A stretch of 19,902 nt of DNA from JADFRD01 sp964491015 (GCA_964491015.1 CAZBEY010000034.1:1-19902), one strand, 5' to 3'. Counted from the first letter of the stretch, positions 7,842 through 16,431 are shown. Notes: generated from the sequence alone by a model not told the origin. Numbers and translations are program-made.

Positions 7842-9259
7842 TTTACACTTTTCTGCAATTGATTCTGGATTTTTTCAACGCAGTTGTGATTTTTTATTTT
7901 TTATTTTTAAATATAGGATATTTATCCATGAGTATTCTGGCTTTCCTTTCCTTACGACGTTACTCCCGTAGAATGAAGTCCTTGAATATTGAAGATTTAG
8001 TTACATCAGCTGGTTCACCACCAATTACCCTCATCGCTCCTGCCTACAACGAGGAAGCCACTTGTGTTGAGGCCACAAAATCATTTCTGACTTTGAATTA
8101 TCCCGAATTTGAAATTCTGGTTATCAATGATGGATCGTCTGATAATACACTCCAGCGATTAATAGATGCCTTTGACTTACAGCCAACTCCACGGATACCA
8201 ACTGCCGAAATAGAGACAGCCCCCGTGAAGAAAATATATAACAGTAGCCGGTACCCAAATATTTGGGTCATTGACAAAGAAAACGGAGGAAAATCAGATG
8301 CATTAAATACAGGTATCCGTTTTTGTCGAACACCATTATTTTGCGCCATGGATGCCGATAGTTTATTGGAACGGGATGCACTGGCGAGGGTAGTTCGGCC
8401 ATTTCTTGAAAATGACAGCACAGTGGCAGCTGGTGGAATTATCCGTATCGTCAACGGATGTACCATAAAAGATGGATCAATCGTTGATATCCGATTACCA
8501 AAAAATATTCTGGCTAAAATTCAGGTTCTGGAATATTTACGAGCATTTTTAGCCGGTCGGATGGGCTGGGAAGCCATTCAATCGACCCTGATCATATCAG
8601 GTGCTTTCGGGATTTTCAAGCGGGCGACTGTGGTGGAGGCAGGTGGATATTCAATCGATACTGTGGGTGAGGATATGGACCTCGTTGTTAAACTTCATCG
8701 TCATTGCCTTGAGAAAAAAATACCCTATAAAATAACATTTGTCCCCGATCCGGTGGCCTGGACTGAATGCCCTGAAAGTATAAAAATACTCGGGCGCCAA
8801 CGAGACAGGTGGCAGCGCGGGTTGATGGAAGTGATTAACCGTCATAAAGTTATGCTTTTCAATCCCCGTTACAAACGGATCGGACTTTTTGCCTATCCCT
8901 ATTTCTACCTATTTGAAATGTTAGGACCCATCATTGAATTTCCTGGTTACATAACATTTATAATAGCCCTTGCGATCGGTCGTGTTTCAGGAACATATAT
9001 ATTCGCGTTTTTCATGGCAGCGATGGTGTTTGGAATTGCACTATCCATTGTATCCATCGGACTGGAAGAATTGACGTTCAGGCGCTATCCTAGATTCCGT
9101 GATCTACTCCAACTCTTCCTGACAGCGATTGTTGAAAATGTCGGTTATCGCCAGCTATCAATTTACTGGCGTATTCATGGTGTCTATTCCTATTTTCGTG
9201 GTGCTAAAGGTTGGGGAAAAATGGAACGAAAAGGCTTTCAAGTACAAGAAGAAGAATGA
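7838..9259 (+). CDS. Processive family-2 glycosyltransferase (exopolysaccharide synthase)
   Basis: A 473-aa inner-membrane GT-A synthase of the PgaC/BcsA/hyaluronan-synthase type. There is an N-terminal membrane helix (about 12-38), then the catalytic domain (about 62-330) with NDGSSDNT (D98), the DxD-type DADS (172-175), GED (277-279, catalytic base region) and QRDRW (321-325), the QxxRW motif typical of processive polymerising enzymes. C-terminal membrane helices follow (about 346-370, 372-392 and 398-422). No PilZ domain is present, so any c-di-GMP control must act through a partner. It is coupled by 4-nt ATGA overlaps to the HEAT gene before it and the TPR/barrel gene after it. The sugar substrate cannot be read from sequence; by analogy with PgaC it could be N-acetylglucosamine, but no deacetylase (PgaB) gene lies nearby. 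Confidence 0.92.
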   Translation: MIYTFLQLILDFFNAVVIFYFLFLNIGYLSMSILAFLSLRRYSRRMKSLNIEDLVTSAGSPPITLIAPAYNEEATCVEATKSFLTLNYPEFEILVINDGSSDNTLQRLIDAFDLQPTPRIPTAEIETAPVKKIYNSSRYPNIWVIDKENGGKSDALNTGIRFCRTPLFCAMDADSLLERDALARVVRPFLENDSTVAAGGIIRIVNGCTIKDGSIVDIRLPKNILAKIQVLEYLRAFLAGRMGWEAIQSTLIISGAFGIFKRATVVEAGGYSIDTVGEDMDLVVKLHRHCLEKKIPYKITFVPDPVAWTECPESIKILGRQRDRWQRGLMEVINRHKVMLFNPRYKRIGLFAYPYFYLFEMLGPIIEFPGYITFIIALAIGRVSGTYIFAFFMAAMVFGIALSIVSIGLEELTFRRYPRFRDLLQLFLTAIVENVGYRQLSIYWRIHGVYSYFRGAKGWGKMERKGFQVQEEE

Positions 9260-11106
9260 AATTTAAATTTTATATTTTTGGAATATATCTCTTGCTTTTG
9301 CAAACTGTCTATTCACTAGAATTATTTCCTCCCGATACAATCATTTCCAAAGAGAGCCAATCTCTAAAAACGAATGAAACGCCCTCAAATGCCGATATAC
9401 TCCACCGAGCCAGAGAACTAGCAAACAGCCATCAATATCAGCAAGCTCTCGAGGTGTATAATGAGTTTATTAAAGAAAACCCGGATAATTTGGACGTATT
9501 ACTTGCGCGTGGAAGGGTCTACGCCTGGATGGGAAATTATAAAAAAGCAGAAACAGATTTATTGTCAGTGACTCAACGGAATCCGGATTATGGTGATGCC
9601 TGGTCTGCTTTAGGTCATTTATATTTATGGTGGAGTAAGCCAATCAAGGCAGTGGATGCTCTATCCTTTTGTATTAACCTAATTCCAGATAACCCTGAAT
9701 TATTCATTTCTCGCGCGAAGGCACATTTGAGTTCAAACCAACTCCAATTAGCTAAGGATGACTTAGAAAAAGCAAAACTTTATGGTGGAATAGAAGATGT
9801 TATTGATCCACTCTCCCTCTTTGTTCAAGAGAAAATTGAAAGTAACGAGGCAGCGAAAACACTGAAATTCCTGGAAGAAGCAAATGTACAATTTTCACAA
9901 TCGCGCTATGATTCTGCACTAACATTATACCTGAAAATTATTGAATATGATTCTACCAATTATTCTGCTCATTTTAAGTGCGCTCAATGTTATTCTCGGC
10001 TGGAGAATTATGACGAAGCAATTTCAGTTTATTCGAATCTTATTTTGTCAGATTCTACTGACGCTGATGCCCGCTTAGAGCGAGGGCGTATTCTCACGTG
10101 GATAAAGAAATATAAACTGGCAGAAAATGACCTGGTATATGTGACAACACATTATCCACTTTACAGCGACGCATGGTCTGCCCTAGGTAAACTGTATATC
10201 TGGCAGGGTCTTTCAAGTGATGCAATAAATGTCTATTTAAAATGGATAAAAATTGATTCCGTGAACTATGATCCCTATTTAAGTCTCGCTGAAATTTATC
10301 GTCAACTGAGGTCGTATCCATTAGCTAGGGAGAATTTATTAATCGCCCGTAACTTAGATGCTCCAAAGAAATTGATAAATAAAAAATTGCGGAATTTGAA
10401 TCGCAATGCATCACCTGCACAATGGGAAATGAGAAACCTATATGAATTTCAACATGTGGGTGAAAAACAACCAAACTGGCATCAATTTTCTTCGGAAATT
10501 AAGCGGGAAATGCACTGGGGCTCCATTGTAATTGATTATTTTCGAGCCAGTCGTTTTAATAAATGGGACGAGGCCTTGGTTTTGGAGACCTATTTCGATG
10601 CTTGGACCCGATCCTATGTTAATTTTCGATTTCAAACAGCATTTAATGCCAACATTCTTCCATTCACTGATTTGAATCTAGAAATATTCCAAGGATTTGG
10701 AAATGGATGGGAAGGATCCGGGAGTTATCGGTATTTGGGATATTTCGAAAATGAGATACAAATATGGGGGATCTCTTTTGCAAAATATATGGGTGACTGG
10801 TTTTTACACGAAAAAACAAACATTTTCAGTGGGAAAAAATCTCAAGGGTATACACAAACATTTTTATTTAGGCGATATTTAGGAGTAGTTGACCATTTCC
10901 TTGAAGTTCGCATCGGGGTGGGTAAAACCATCGCTTTAGTTGGATCGGGTCCAATAATTGCTACCCGATCAACAAATTTTTGTACAGTATCCTATCAAAC
11001 CTTTTTTAATCCCGATTGGGGATTATCGAGCACCATCGCGTACAATGAGGAAGATCAACTGCCTGTTCGGGTTGGATTAAGCATCGGTTTAATCCGGCGT
11101 TGGTAA
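9256..11106 (+). CDS. TPR protein with C-terminal outer-membrane beta-barrel (YaiO/PgaA-like exporter)
   Basis: A 616-aa exported protein: signal peptide (1-20, MKFKFYIFGIYLLLLQTVYS), periplasmic TPR region (about 45-375), then a beta-rich C-terminal domain (about 400-616) of alternating aromatic strands ending in Trp, as in outer-membrane barrels; it resembles the YaiO family. The TPR block looks internally duplicated: a unit containing LLARGRVYAWMGNYKKAE and DAWSALGHLYLW recurs about 200 residues later as ARLERGRILTWIKKYKLAE and DAWSALGKLYIW. I place the start at ATG 9256, which forms a 4-nt overlap with the glycosyltransferase stop and begins a clean signal peptide; an in-frame TTG at 9211 would spoil it. 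Following a synthase, a TPR-barrel protein is the expected polysaccharide export pore, as in PgaA, although this barrel is smaller. Export of polymer is inferred from context. Confidence 0.88.
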   Translation: MKFKFYIFGIYLLLLQTVYSLELFPPDTIISKESQSLKTNETPSNADILHRARELANSHQYQQALEVYNEFIKENPDNLDVLLARGRVYAWMGNYKKAETDLLSVTQRNPDYGDAWSALGHLYLWWSKPIKAVDALSFCINLIPDNPELFISRAKAHLSSNQLQLAKDDLEKAKLYGGIEDVIDPLSLFVQEKIESNEAAKTLKFLEEANVQFSQSRYDSALTLYLKIIEYDSTNYSAHFKCAQCYSRLENYDEAISVYSNLILSDSTDADARLERGRILTWIKKYKLAENDLVYVTTHYPLYSDAWSALGKLYIWQGLSSDAINVYLKWIKIDSVNYDPYLSLAEIYRQLRSYPLARENLLIARNLDAPKKLINKKLRNLNRNASPAQWEMRNLYEFQHVGEKQPNWHQFSSEIKREMHWGSIVIDYFRASRFNKWDEALVLETYFDAWTRSYVNFRFQTAFNANILPFTDLNLEIFQGFGNGWEGSGSYRYLGYFENEIQIWGISFAKYMGDWFLHEKTNIFSGKKSQGYTQTFLFRRYLGVVDHFLEVRIGVGKTIALVGSGPIIATRSTNFCTVSYQTFFNPDWGLSSTIAYNEEDQLPVRVGLSIGLIRRW

Positions 11107-11137
11107 CGTAAATTTAATGGCTAAATTCTTCTAAATA

Positions 11138-11179
11138 TTCATTAAACTTTTCATTAAACTCACGGGCTCAATATTGAGC
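11138..11179. promoter_or_regulatory. Tandem 12-bp repeat plus 14-bp palindrome
   Basis: Two adjacent copies of TTCATTAAACT(T/C) occupy 11138-11149 and 11150-11161. A perfect palindrome GCTCAATATTGAGC follows at 11166-11179, about 25 bases before the lipoprotein start. The layout resembles an operator or promoter element that might give the lipoprotein gene its own control. No regulator can be named. Confidence 0.35.
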
Positions 11180-11203
11180 GATATTAACCATTATGGAAAA
11201 TTT

Positions 11204-12481
11204 ATGATCAAATTTGGCAGTAAACTCACCCATTCAGTTATCAATCATATTAAATGTTCACACCATTTAATCTTCATTTCAAACACAATGATTATTCTTC
11301 TCGTATTAGTAGCGCCAGCCTGCAGCGATTTAGATTCAAGCTCGGAAAGAATTCTCATTGAAAATAATCCGTCCGTTTTATCCACTAGGATACAATATAG
11401 CCAGGATATTATTACCATTGATACAACCAATAACCGGAACAGAGTTGGTCGTACAATCCAAGCAGGCGCAGATACTGTTATCTTAACGCTCGTTGCAGAA
11501 GTTTCGCCACCAGAGCACAATGGAATCGTCCTACAAGCAACTGATGTTCGGATGAAAGATGATAAAGCTTATGTGAGTTATAATGTGCAGGGAGAAACCT
11601 TTTTAGGTGCTGTCGATATTTATGATGTAACGGATATTAACCAGCCCACACTATTGTCCAGTGCCATTTTCACCGATACGGATATTAATGGTATTAAGGA
11701 AAAAAGCGGATTTTTATATCTTGCAGGTGCAACAAACCGCGTAGAATTTTCCTCCCCAGCTATATTGGAAAAAATTGAGTTAAATAATGATGGATTATTA
11801 ACCAATAATAGTGAAACGATTGATTTACCCAGTTTTGCCGGAACGGATGTGACGGTGGAAAAAGACTGGATTTATGCTACATCCGGAGCCTTAGGCGGGT
11901 ATGTTATGATTCTAGATAAAACAACATTTACTAAACAAGATTCTATCGCTGTAGAAGATGCTCGCGGCGTTGATGGCGATAAGGATGATGTGGGCGTTGT
12001 GGCGGGTACACCGGCAAGATTACTTATTTTTGATCGAGACACTGGAACGTTGGTAGACGACTGGACTCTGACCGGAGCAACAATAGAATTTTCTAAATCA
12101 ACAATCGAAATTAAGAAAAAGAAAGCTATTTTGGCCTTAGGCGATGGTGGCACTCAGATTATTTGCCTTGAAACGGGTGATGTCATCGAAACCATTCCAC
12201 AGCCAATTGTTAGCGGTTTAGATTCATCGGTTACTGTGACTAATGCCGCTACAATTGATAAACGGCTCCTGTTTATGGCCAATGGCGAAGCAGGTGTTTA
12301 TGTGGGTATTTCAGATACAAAATTTGACTCCAAAGACTGTGATGTCGATAATCTGCGGTTATTGGGAAAATTCAGGTTTGGTGATCTTCAATCCGTCAAT
12401 CATATTAATTATAAAGGTAAAGTTATGTTCATTGCTAGTGGTCTGGGAGGCTTAAAAATTCTTACTGTTGATGTGAACTAA
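11204..12481 (+). CDS. Secreted lipoprotein with LVIVD-like repeats
   Basis: A 425-aa exported protein of unknown function. A hydrophobic stretch ending VAPAC (about residues 29-44) looks like a lipoprotein signal with Cys as the lipidation site, although the APAC box is not a canonical lipobox. If the true start is the ATG at 11288, the signal peptide becomes compact (MIILLVLVAPAC); a TTG at 11174 is also in frame but less likely. The mature part has repeated beta units such as GAVDIYDVTDINQPTLLSS followed by GFLYLAGA, and ends GLGGLKILTVDVN. These match the style of LVIVD repeats, which form beta-propeller-like surface proteins. It lies 97 bp after the barrel gene on the same strand. It could be a surface adhesin or matrix protein for the polysaccharide; that is a guess from position. 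Confidence 0.75.
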   Translation: MIKFGSKLTHSVINHIKCSHHLIFISNTMIILLVLVAPACSDLDSSSERILIENNPSVLSTRIQYSQDIITIDTTNNRNRVGRTIQAGADTVILTLVAEVSPPEHNGIVLQATDVRMKDDKAYVSYNVQGETFLGAVDIYDVTDINQPTLLSSAIFTDTDINGIKEKSGFLYLAGATNRVEFSSPAILEKIELNNDGLLTNNSETIDLPSFAGTDVTVEKDWIYATSGALGGYVMILDKTTFTKQDSIAVEDARGVDGDKDDVGVVAGTPARLLIFDRDTGTLVDDWTLTGATIEFSKSTIEIKKKKAILALGDGGTQIICLETGDVIETIPQPIVSGLDSSVTVTNAATIDKRLLFMANGEAGVYVGISDTKFDSKDCDVDNLRLLGKFRFGDLQSVNHINYKGKVMFIASGLGGLKILTVDVN

Positions 12482-12499
12482 TCTGTACAATTACAGATT
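12480..12499 (+). terminator. Weak hairpin at the operon end
   Basis: A perfect 8-bp stem AATCTGTA/TACAGATT with a CAAT loop begins within the lipoprotein stop codon. It is AT-rich and is followed by an A/T-mixed stretch rather than a T-run, so termination is possible but not strong. Confidence 0.35.
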
Positions 12500-12614
12500 C
12501 AAATTATTATAATATATAGTCCAAAAAAACCTACCCATAGTTTCTGTACTTTCAAAAAAGGGGTCATAGTTTTCTTCTAAATTTGTAATGCAAAAAACAG
12601 ATTAAAGGAGAAAG

Positions 12615-13139
12615 TGGACTTCCTACAAAAAACTTGAGTCAAAGTTAAGCAACATGTTTCATTTTCCCATATTCAGCAGGTGTCTTATAGCCCAAGGCTG
12701 AGTGAAGCCTTTTGCGATTGTAAAACACCTCTATGTATTCAAATAAGTCTTGTTTTGCTTCCTGTCTGTTCTGGTATTTATTCTGATAAATTAGTTCTGT
12801 CTTTAAGGTTTTAAAGAACGATTCTGCCATGGCATTGTCATAGCAGTTCCCTTTTCTACTCATACTCTGTCTGATGTTATTATCTCTGAGAAGCCGTCTA
12901 AATGCATAACTATCATACTGGCTCCCACGATCTGACTGAAAGATGGGAGATCCTGGTGGTTTTCGTTTGTCGATTGCTTTTTCCATCGCTGATATGACCA
13001 GAAACTTGGTGATTCGTTTATCAAGTGCCCAACCAATAATTTCTCTGTTGTATACATCCATCACTTTAGCCGGATACATCCAGCCCTCGTCTATACCAAC
13101 ATAAGTAATATCTCCAGCCCATAGTGGAGATCATTAGGA
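12615..13139 (-). mobile_element. Truncated IS3-family insertion sequence
   Basis: The right-hand end of an IS3-family element lying in reverse orientation. Its outer end is probably the TGGACTTCCTACAAAAAACT sequence starting at 12615, 30 bases beyond the transposase stop, with the TG start usual for IS3-family termini. The other end is missing: transposase coding sequence runs right up to the stop codon of the neighbouring TonB-receptor fragment near 13139. OrfA, the N-terminal part of OrfB and the left inverted repeat are absent, so the element cannot move on its own. Confidence 0.75.
12645..13130 (-). pseudogene. IS3-family transposase OrfB, C-terminal part
   Basis: About 160 residues of an rve-type integrase domain. 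Reading upstream of the first ATG (13079) the frame stays open and gives SPLWAGDITYVGIDEGW, the start of the catalytic core, before a stop at 13131-13133. The catalytic triad is complete: D (codon 13110-13112), D (12930-12932, SDRGSQ) and E (12822-12824, NAMAESFFKTLK), with 35 residues between the second Asp and Glu, the DD35E spacing of IS3 transposases. The C-terminus ends YNRKRLHSALGYKTPAEY, also typical. The N-terminal DNA-binding portion is lost, so it is a non-functional remnant. Family assignment is secure. Confidence 0.88.
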
Positions 13140-14785
13140 TTAAAACTCTATTTTATAACTGAGATTCGGTACCATTATACCTTCATAGTTGGTTTCTATC
13201 TTTCCGGATTTCAAATCGTAGTAATCATTTGAATACTCTTCTGCGCTGGTTGCGTTTAAAATTTGTAACGACCAGACGGATGAATAATTGGATTTATTTT
13301 TCCGGTATGAAAGAACAAGAGATAAAACCGGAGTATCATCAAATTTCTGGCTAAATGCCCGCTGCTCTCCATTGTTTTCTCCATACACCACTTCTTCCTC
13401 CAACAATGAGGCACCGCTATCAATAGGTTCTCTGCGATTTCCGCCCAGATAATTCAGTCTTGCACTTGCGCTGAAAATATTATTATTGTTCTTTCCAACA
13501 ACCCATTCTTTTCCTCCCAGCACATTAAACACATAATTCTTATTGAACCGCGTGTTTCTGGTGGTGCCGTTAGCGTCTTCGTATTTTGAATCAAATACAG
13601 ATGCCGTCAGTAAATAGTAAAATCCTTTATGCAAAAACCGTTCTACCGTTACATCAATACCAACATTTCTACCGTTCCCTGCACTTATCAAGTGTTCATT
13701 GAAAAAAATATCATTTTTCATATTAATGGTAGAAATGTAGCCATCTGGTGAAACAGGGACACGGGATAAATACTGGTAATACGGTTCAACACTCAACCTC
13801 AGGTTATCGTTAAATCTTACATTGTAACCAAGTACATAATGATAGGAGGTCATCATCTCCAGTTTATTATTTGGTCTATCTCCGTTTTGATCGACAAAAT
13901 AGATCGGAAGACGTTCTATGCGGCTGTGTGCTCCATAGGCAATGGCAATATTCTGTTTTTCATTGATCTCATATTTCAATCCCAATCGCGGTTCAACCGA
14001 TACCTTCTTATTTAGCAAAAAATAGGATGAGTGAATTCCGGCATTTAGAGACAAATGTGATCCAAGGGTAATTTTGGATTGTGAATATACCTGGAACAAA
14101 CCTGTACTCCCGGATTGTTGGGCCATGGTCGAAAGGGCATCACCGATTTCCGAAGCCTGTTGAATATCTATCCGATAATTCAAGTGACTGTAAGATATTC
14201 CACTTTGATTGCTGTGTGAGCGGTAAATGCGTTTTTTTTATCTTTGATTGTATGGTGGTTCGCAAAAGTGTGGTGGAAGTGATGGGGAGCTTGTGGGTCA
14301 ATCCGGTGGCGAACATATACAAGGAAGTTTGAGAATTATCACGATCAAAATCGGATATCCAGTCCATGCTATCGGCAGCACTCATCTCCTGATAATCCAG
14401 TGATCCAATACCCCAGAAAGAAAATGTACCTGCATCTTGGGTTGGGAAATTGGTTTTAAATGCAAGGTCCTGGTATTTTAATATTCCCGTATCCTCCGGT
14501 AATATGGGTGTAAGTAATCCCAAGGTAGAGTAACGATAATTCATTAAATAGGATGCATTGTTGTTCTGACGAAAAGGGCCTTCCATCGCGAAATCAATAC
14601 CAATCACCCCAGCCTGAAAAGTGTATTCACGCTTTTCTGTGTTGCCCGTGTTCAAGTTTATATCAAATACACCAGAGGTTGCGTTACCAAATTCAGCCGG
14701 AAAGGCGCCGGTATAAAAATCACTGTTACCCATCATCTGACTGCTCAGTGCAGTTAAGGCACCGCCGCCAACGACCGTTATTTCA
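13140..14785 (-). pseudogene. TonB-dependent receptor, 5'-truncated and frameshifted
   Basis: The 3' part of a Bacteroidota-type TonB-dependent outer-membrane receptor. The 5' piece (about 14785-14140) reads VVGGGALTALSSQMMGNSDF and AFPAEFGNATSGVFDINL, the end of the plug and start of the barrel, then NYRYSTLGLL. The 3' piece (from about 14232 to 13140) continues the barrel with strands such as GLFQVYSQSKITLGSHLS and ends NLSYKIEF with the terminal Phe of outer-membrane proteins. The frames differ by one base. They would join if the run of eight T at 14232-14239 were seven, which gives IKKRIYRSHSNQSGISYSHL across the break. Signal peptide, carboxypeptidase-like domain, TonB box and most of the plug are absent; at about 14780 the sequence switches to an AraC-type regulator on the same strand. 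It is not a functional receptor. Confidence 0.88.
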
Positions 14786-15317
14786 ACCAGTCTAGGCTTA
14801 TTTGGCCATCAAAAGAAAAATTATCATCAAGCAGTTTTCTGTATTTCCCTAATTGGAGATAAGCAAGCACTGGGTATGACAATCCTGACACAATATAACT
14901 GACAAGTGCAACGATGGTAAATATATCGAAATCACCAACCAATCCCTGATCAACCAGCATTTTTTGTTCTGGGGAATAGAAAAAATAAAACGGGATCATA
15001 TAAAGATAAAAAAGTAGTGCTGGTACGAAATGCAGATAATCAATTTTTCTCAACACTTTTTCGTTGCGCAGTGAGTACAATGTATATAGAAAAAGCATCG
15101 GGCCGTGCAATAATGGAACGGGTACCGTTACACCAACCAGATGGGGGTATTTTTCCCAATATCCAAGGGCATAGATAAAATAGCTGGTTAATTGAATACC
15201 GATGATGAACATCCAACCAGAAAGCAGGATATCCGTCAGACTTTTACCTTTCTTTGTCGCTAACAACAGAGATAGGAAAAATGCCAGGAAAATACCAATT
15301 GTAAACAAGGTGTTCAT
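14778..15317 (-). pseudogene. 7TM AraC-type regulator, N-terminal membrane part only
   Basis: A 179-aa fragment starting cleanly at ATG with MNTLFTIGIFLAFFLSLLL and showing five to six hydrophobic helices (for example GWMFIIGIQLTSYFIYAL, HFVPALLFYLYMIPFYFF and FTIVALVSYIVSGLSYPVLAYL). This arrangement, with PLLHGPMLFLYT after the third helix, is that of the membrane half of Bacteroidota AraC-family regulators, which normally continue into a cytoplasmic helix-turn-helix domain. Here the protein stops at ISLDWLK and the DNA passes directly into the TonB-receptor fragment, so the DNA-binding half is lost. The join was probably made by a deletion. The identification relies on my memory of the family and is fairly confident; loss of the DNA-binding half is seen directly. 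Confidence 0.72.
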
Positions 15318-15397
15318 GGTTGAGGTTTCGCTTCTGAAAGTTATGCAACTTTTGTATTCAGTACAAATTGCTCAATGCTTGGATTGCATAAACGCCT

Positions 15398-15604
15398 TTA
15401 GATACCATTCTCACTGTTGGCCGCTTCTAGCATTAGGAATTGAAGTTCCCCAAACTTGGTAAGCTGTTTTTTTAATTCTGTCACCGGTTGTTGCGATTCA
15501 GATTCCAGTTTTATTCCTGCCCCATAATGGATATGGTCGACATACCAAAGCTTTAGGTCAACCAGTTTCACGCTCGGGAATTTTTGAAATACATTCTGGA
15601 CCTT
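15398..15604 (-). pseudogene. Orphan C-terminal gene fragment of unknown family
   Basis: About 68 residues with well-behaved coding character (VFQKFPSVKLVDLKLWYVDH, AGIKLESESQQPVTELKKQL, TKFGELQFLMLEA), read in one frame with the tail of the IS4 transposase, which ends around ITGKV near 15605. It is not part of that transposase, whose expected C-terminus is quite different. The beta-alpha-beta pattern with DLKLWYV is loosely like the cytoplasmic tail of cation-diffusion-facilitator transporters, but this is too weak to name. It has no start of its own and is a passive remnant. Confidence 0.45.
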
Positions 15605-16299
15605 CCCGGTTATAGGATCGATATAGCCCACTATACGCAGTTTATCGGGATATTTCTGCGTGGGTTAATACCCGGTTAGCCTGATGATATCGTCCCGGAC
15701 AACGGCTTTATTCTTGATTGGTTTATGCTGTCCGGTAACAGGGCAAAATCAAGTTTCTGGCTGCATTTTACAACTCGTATATCATGAGTTTTTCCTTCCG
15801 TCATTGTCATAAAGGTTGGTAGTGATCCACTATGGTCATACAAATAATGAAGTTTGATGGCGCCCTTCCGTTTCCGAAAACGTGCCCAAGGAAAAATGGA
15901 AAGACACAGATCAACCACCGTGGAATCCAGCGAATAGAGCGGATTCTTAAACTTGAAATGGTGCTTGGGAGTAACGGACTGGCACTTCTCCAATAGTTTA
16001 TAGAATAGGCCTTCATATATCTCATAAGGCCTGTTCTGCATGGCATCCGACAACGTACTACGTTTGATACCTTTCAAACCAATATGATACCACTTGGAAT
16101 AGTGAACAGAAAGGGAGGTCTCAATATCTCGCAAACTGTCTTTGCCGCTGGCTTGGGCAAATAAGAGCGTGATCAACTGCTGCCAGCCATAGAAGTAATT
16201 TGTGTAGTAGTTCCCATTGTACTTCTTTTCCAGCTTCTCAAATTCGTATCTCGGAAAAAGCTTTAACAGTCCTAACATAATGGCGTAAATTTTGGGCAT
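15605..16299 (-). pseudogene. IS4-family transposase, internally deleted and interrupted
   Basis: The N-terminus starts at ATG 16299 (MPKIYAIMLGLLKLFPRYEF, a DUF4372-like domain) and runs into the DDE core with the first catalytic Asp, D125, in YSLDSTVVDLCLSIFPWARF. After LDFALLPDSI the frame is lost, and a second frame continues GQHKPIKNKAVVRDDIIRLTGY, then a TAA stop, then KYPDKLRIVGYIDPITGKV. Compared with the family as I know it, roughly 60-70 residues carrying the second Asp are missing, and the YREK-type C-terminus with the catalytic Glu is replaced by an unrelated fragment. The TAA sits where a CAA (Gln) is expected. The element is dead; terminal repeats could not be located. Confidence 0.85.
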
Positions 16300-16431
16300 G
16301 GTATGGTTCTTCTCGATAAAAAAGCAATTTTAGCAGGATAATTCATCCAAATCTTGAGGAGCTTCAGACCTATTTCATTTTTTTTACCGGACACTAGTGT
16401 ATCAACCATTCAAATAATGATAGGGAAATGT

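Noticed and set aside
7499..7858. 119-codon minus-strand ORF
   Set aside because: Antisense to the HEAT repeats, Ser/Cys-rich composition; shadow of the real gene.
8098..8466. 122-codon minus-strand ORF
   Set aside because: Antisense to the glycosyltransferase catalytic domain.
11872..12153. 93-codon minus-strand ORF
   Set aside because: Antisense to the lipoprotein's repeat region; Pro/Ser-rich with no family character.
14081..14332. 83-codon + strand ORF
   Set aside because: Antisense to the TonB-receptor fragment across the frameshift; no support.
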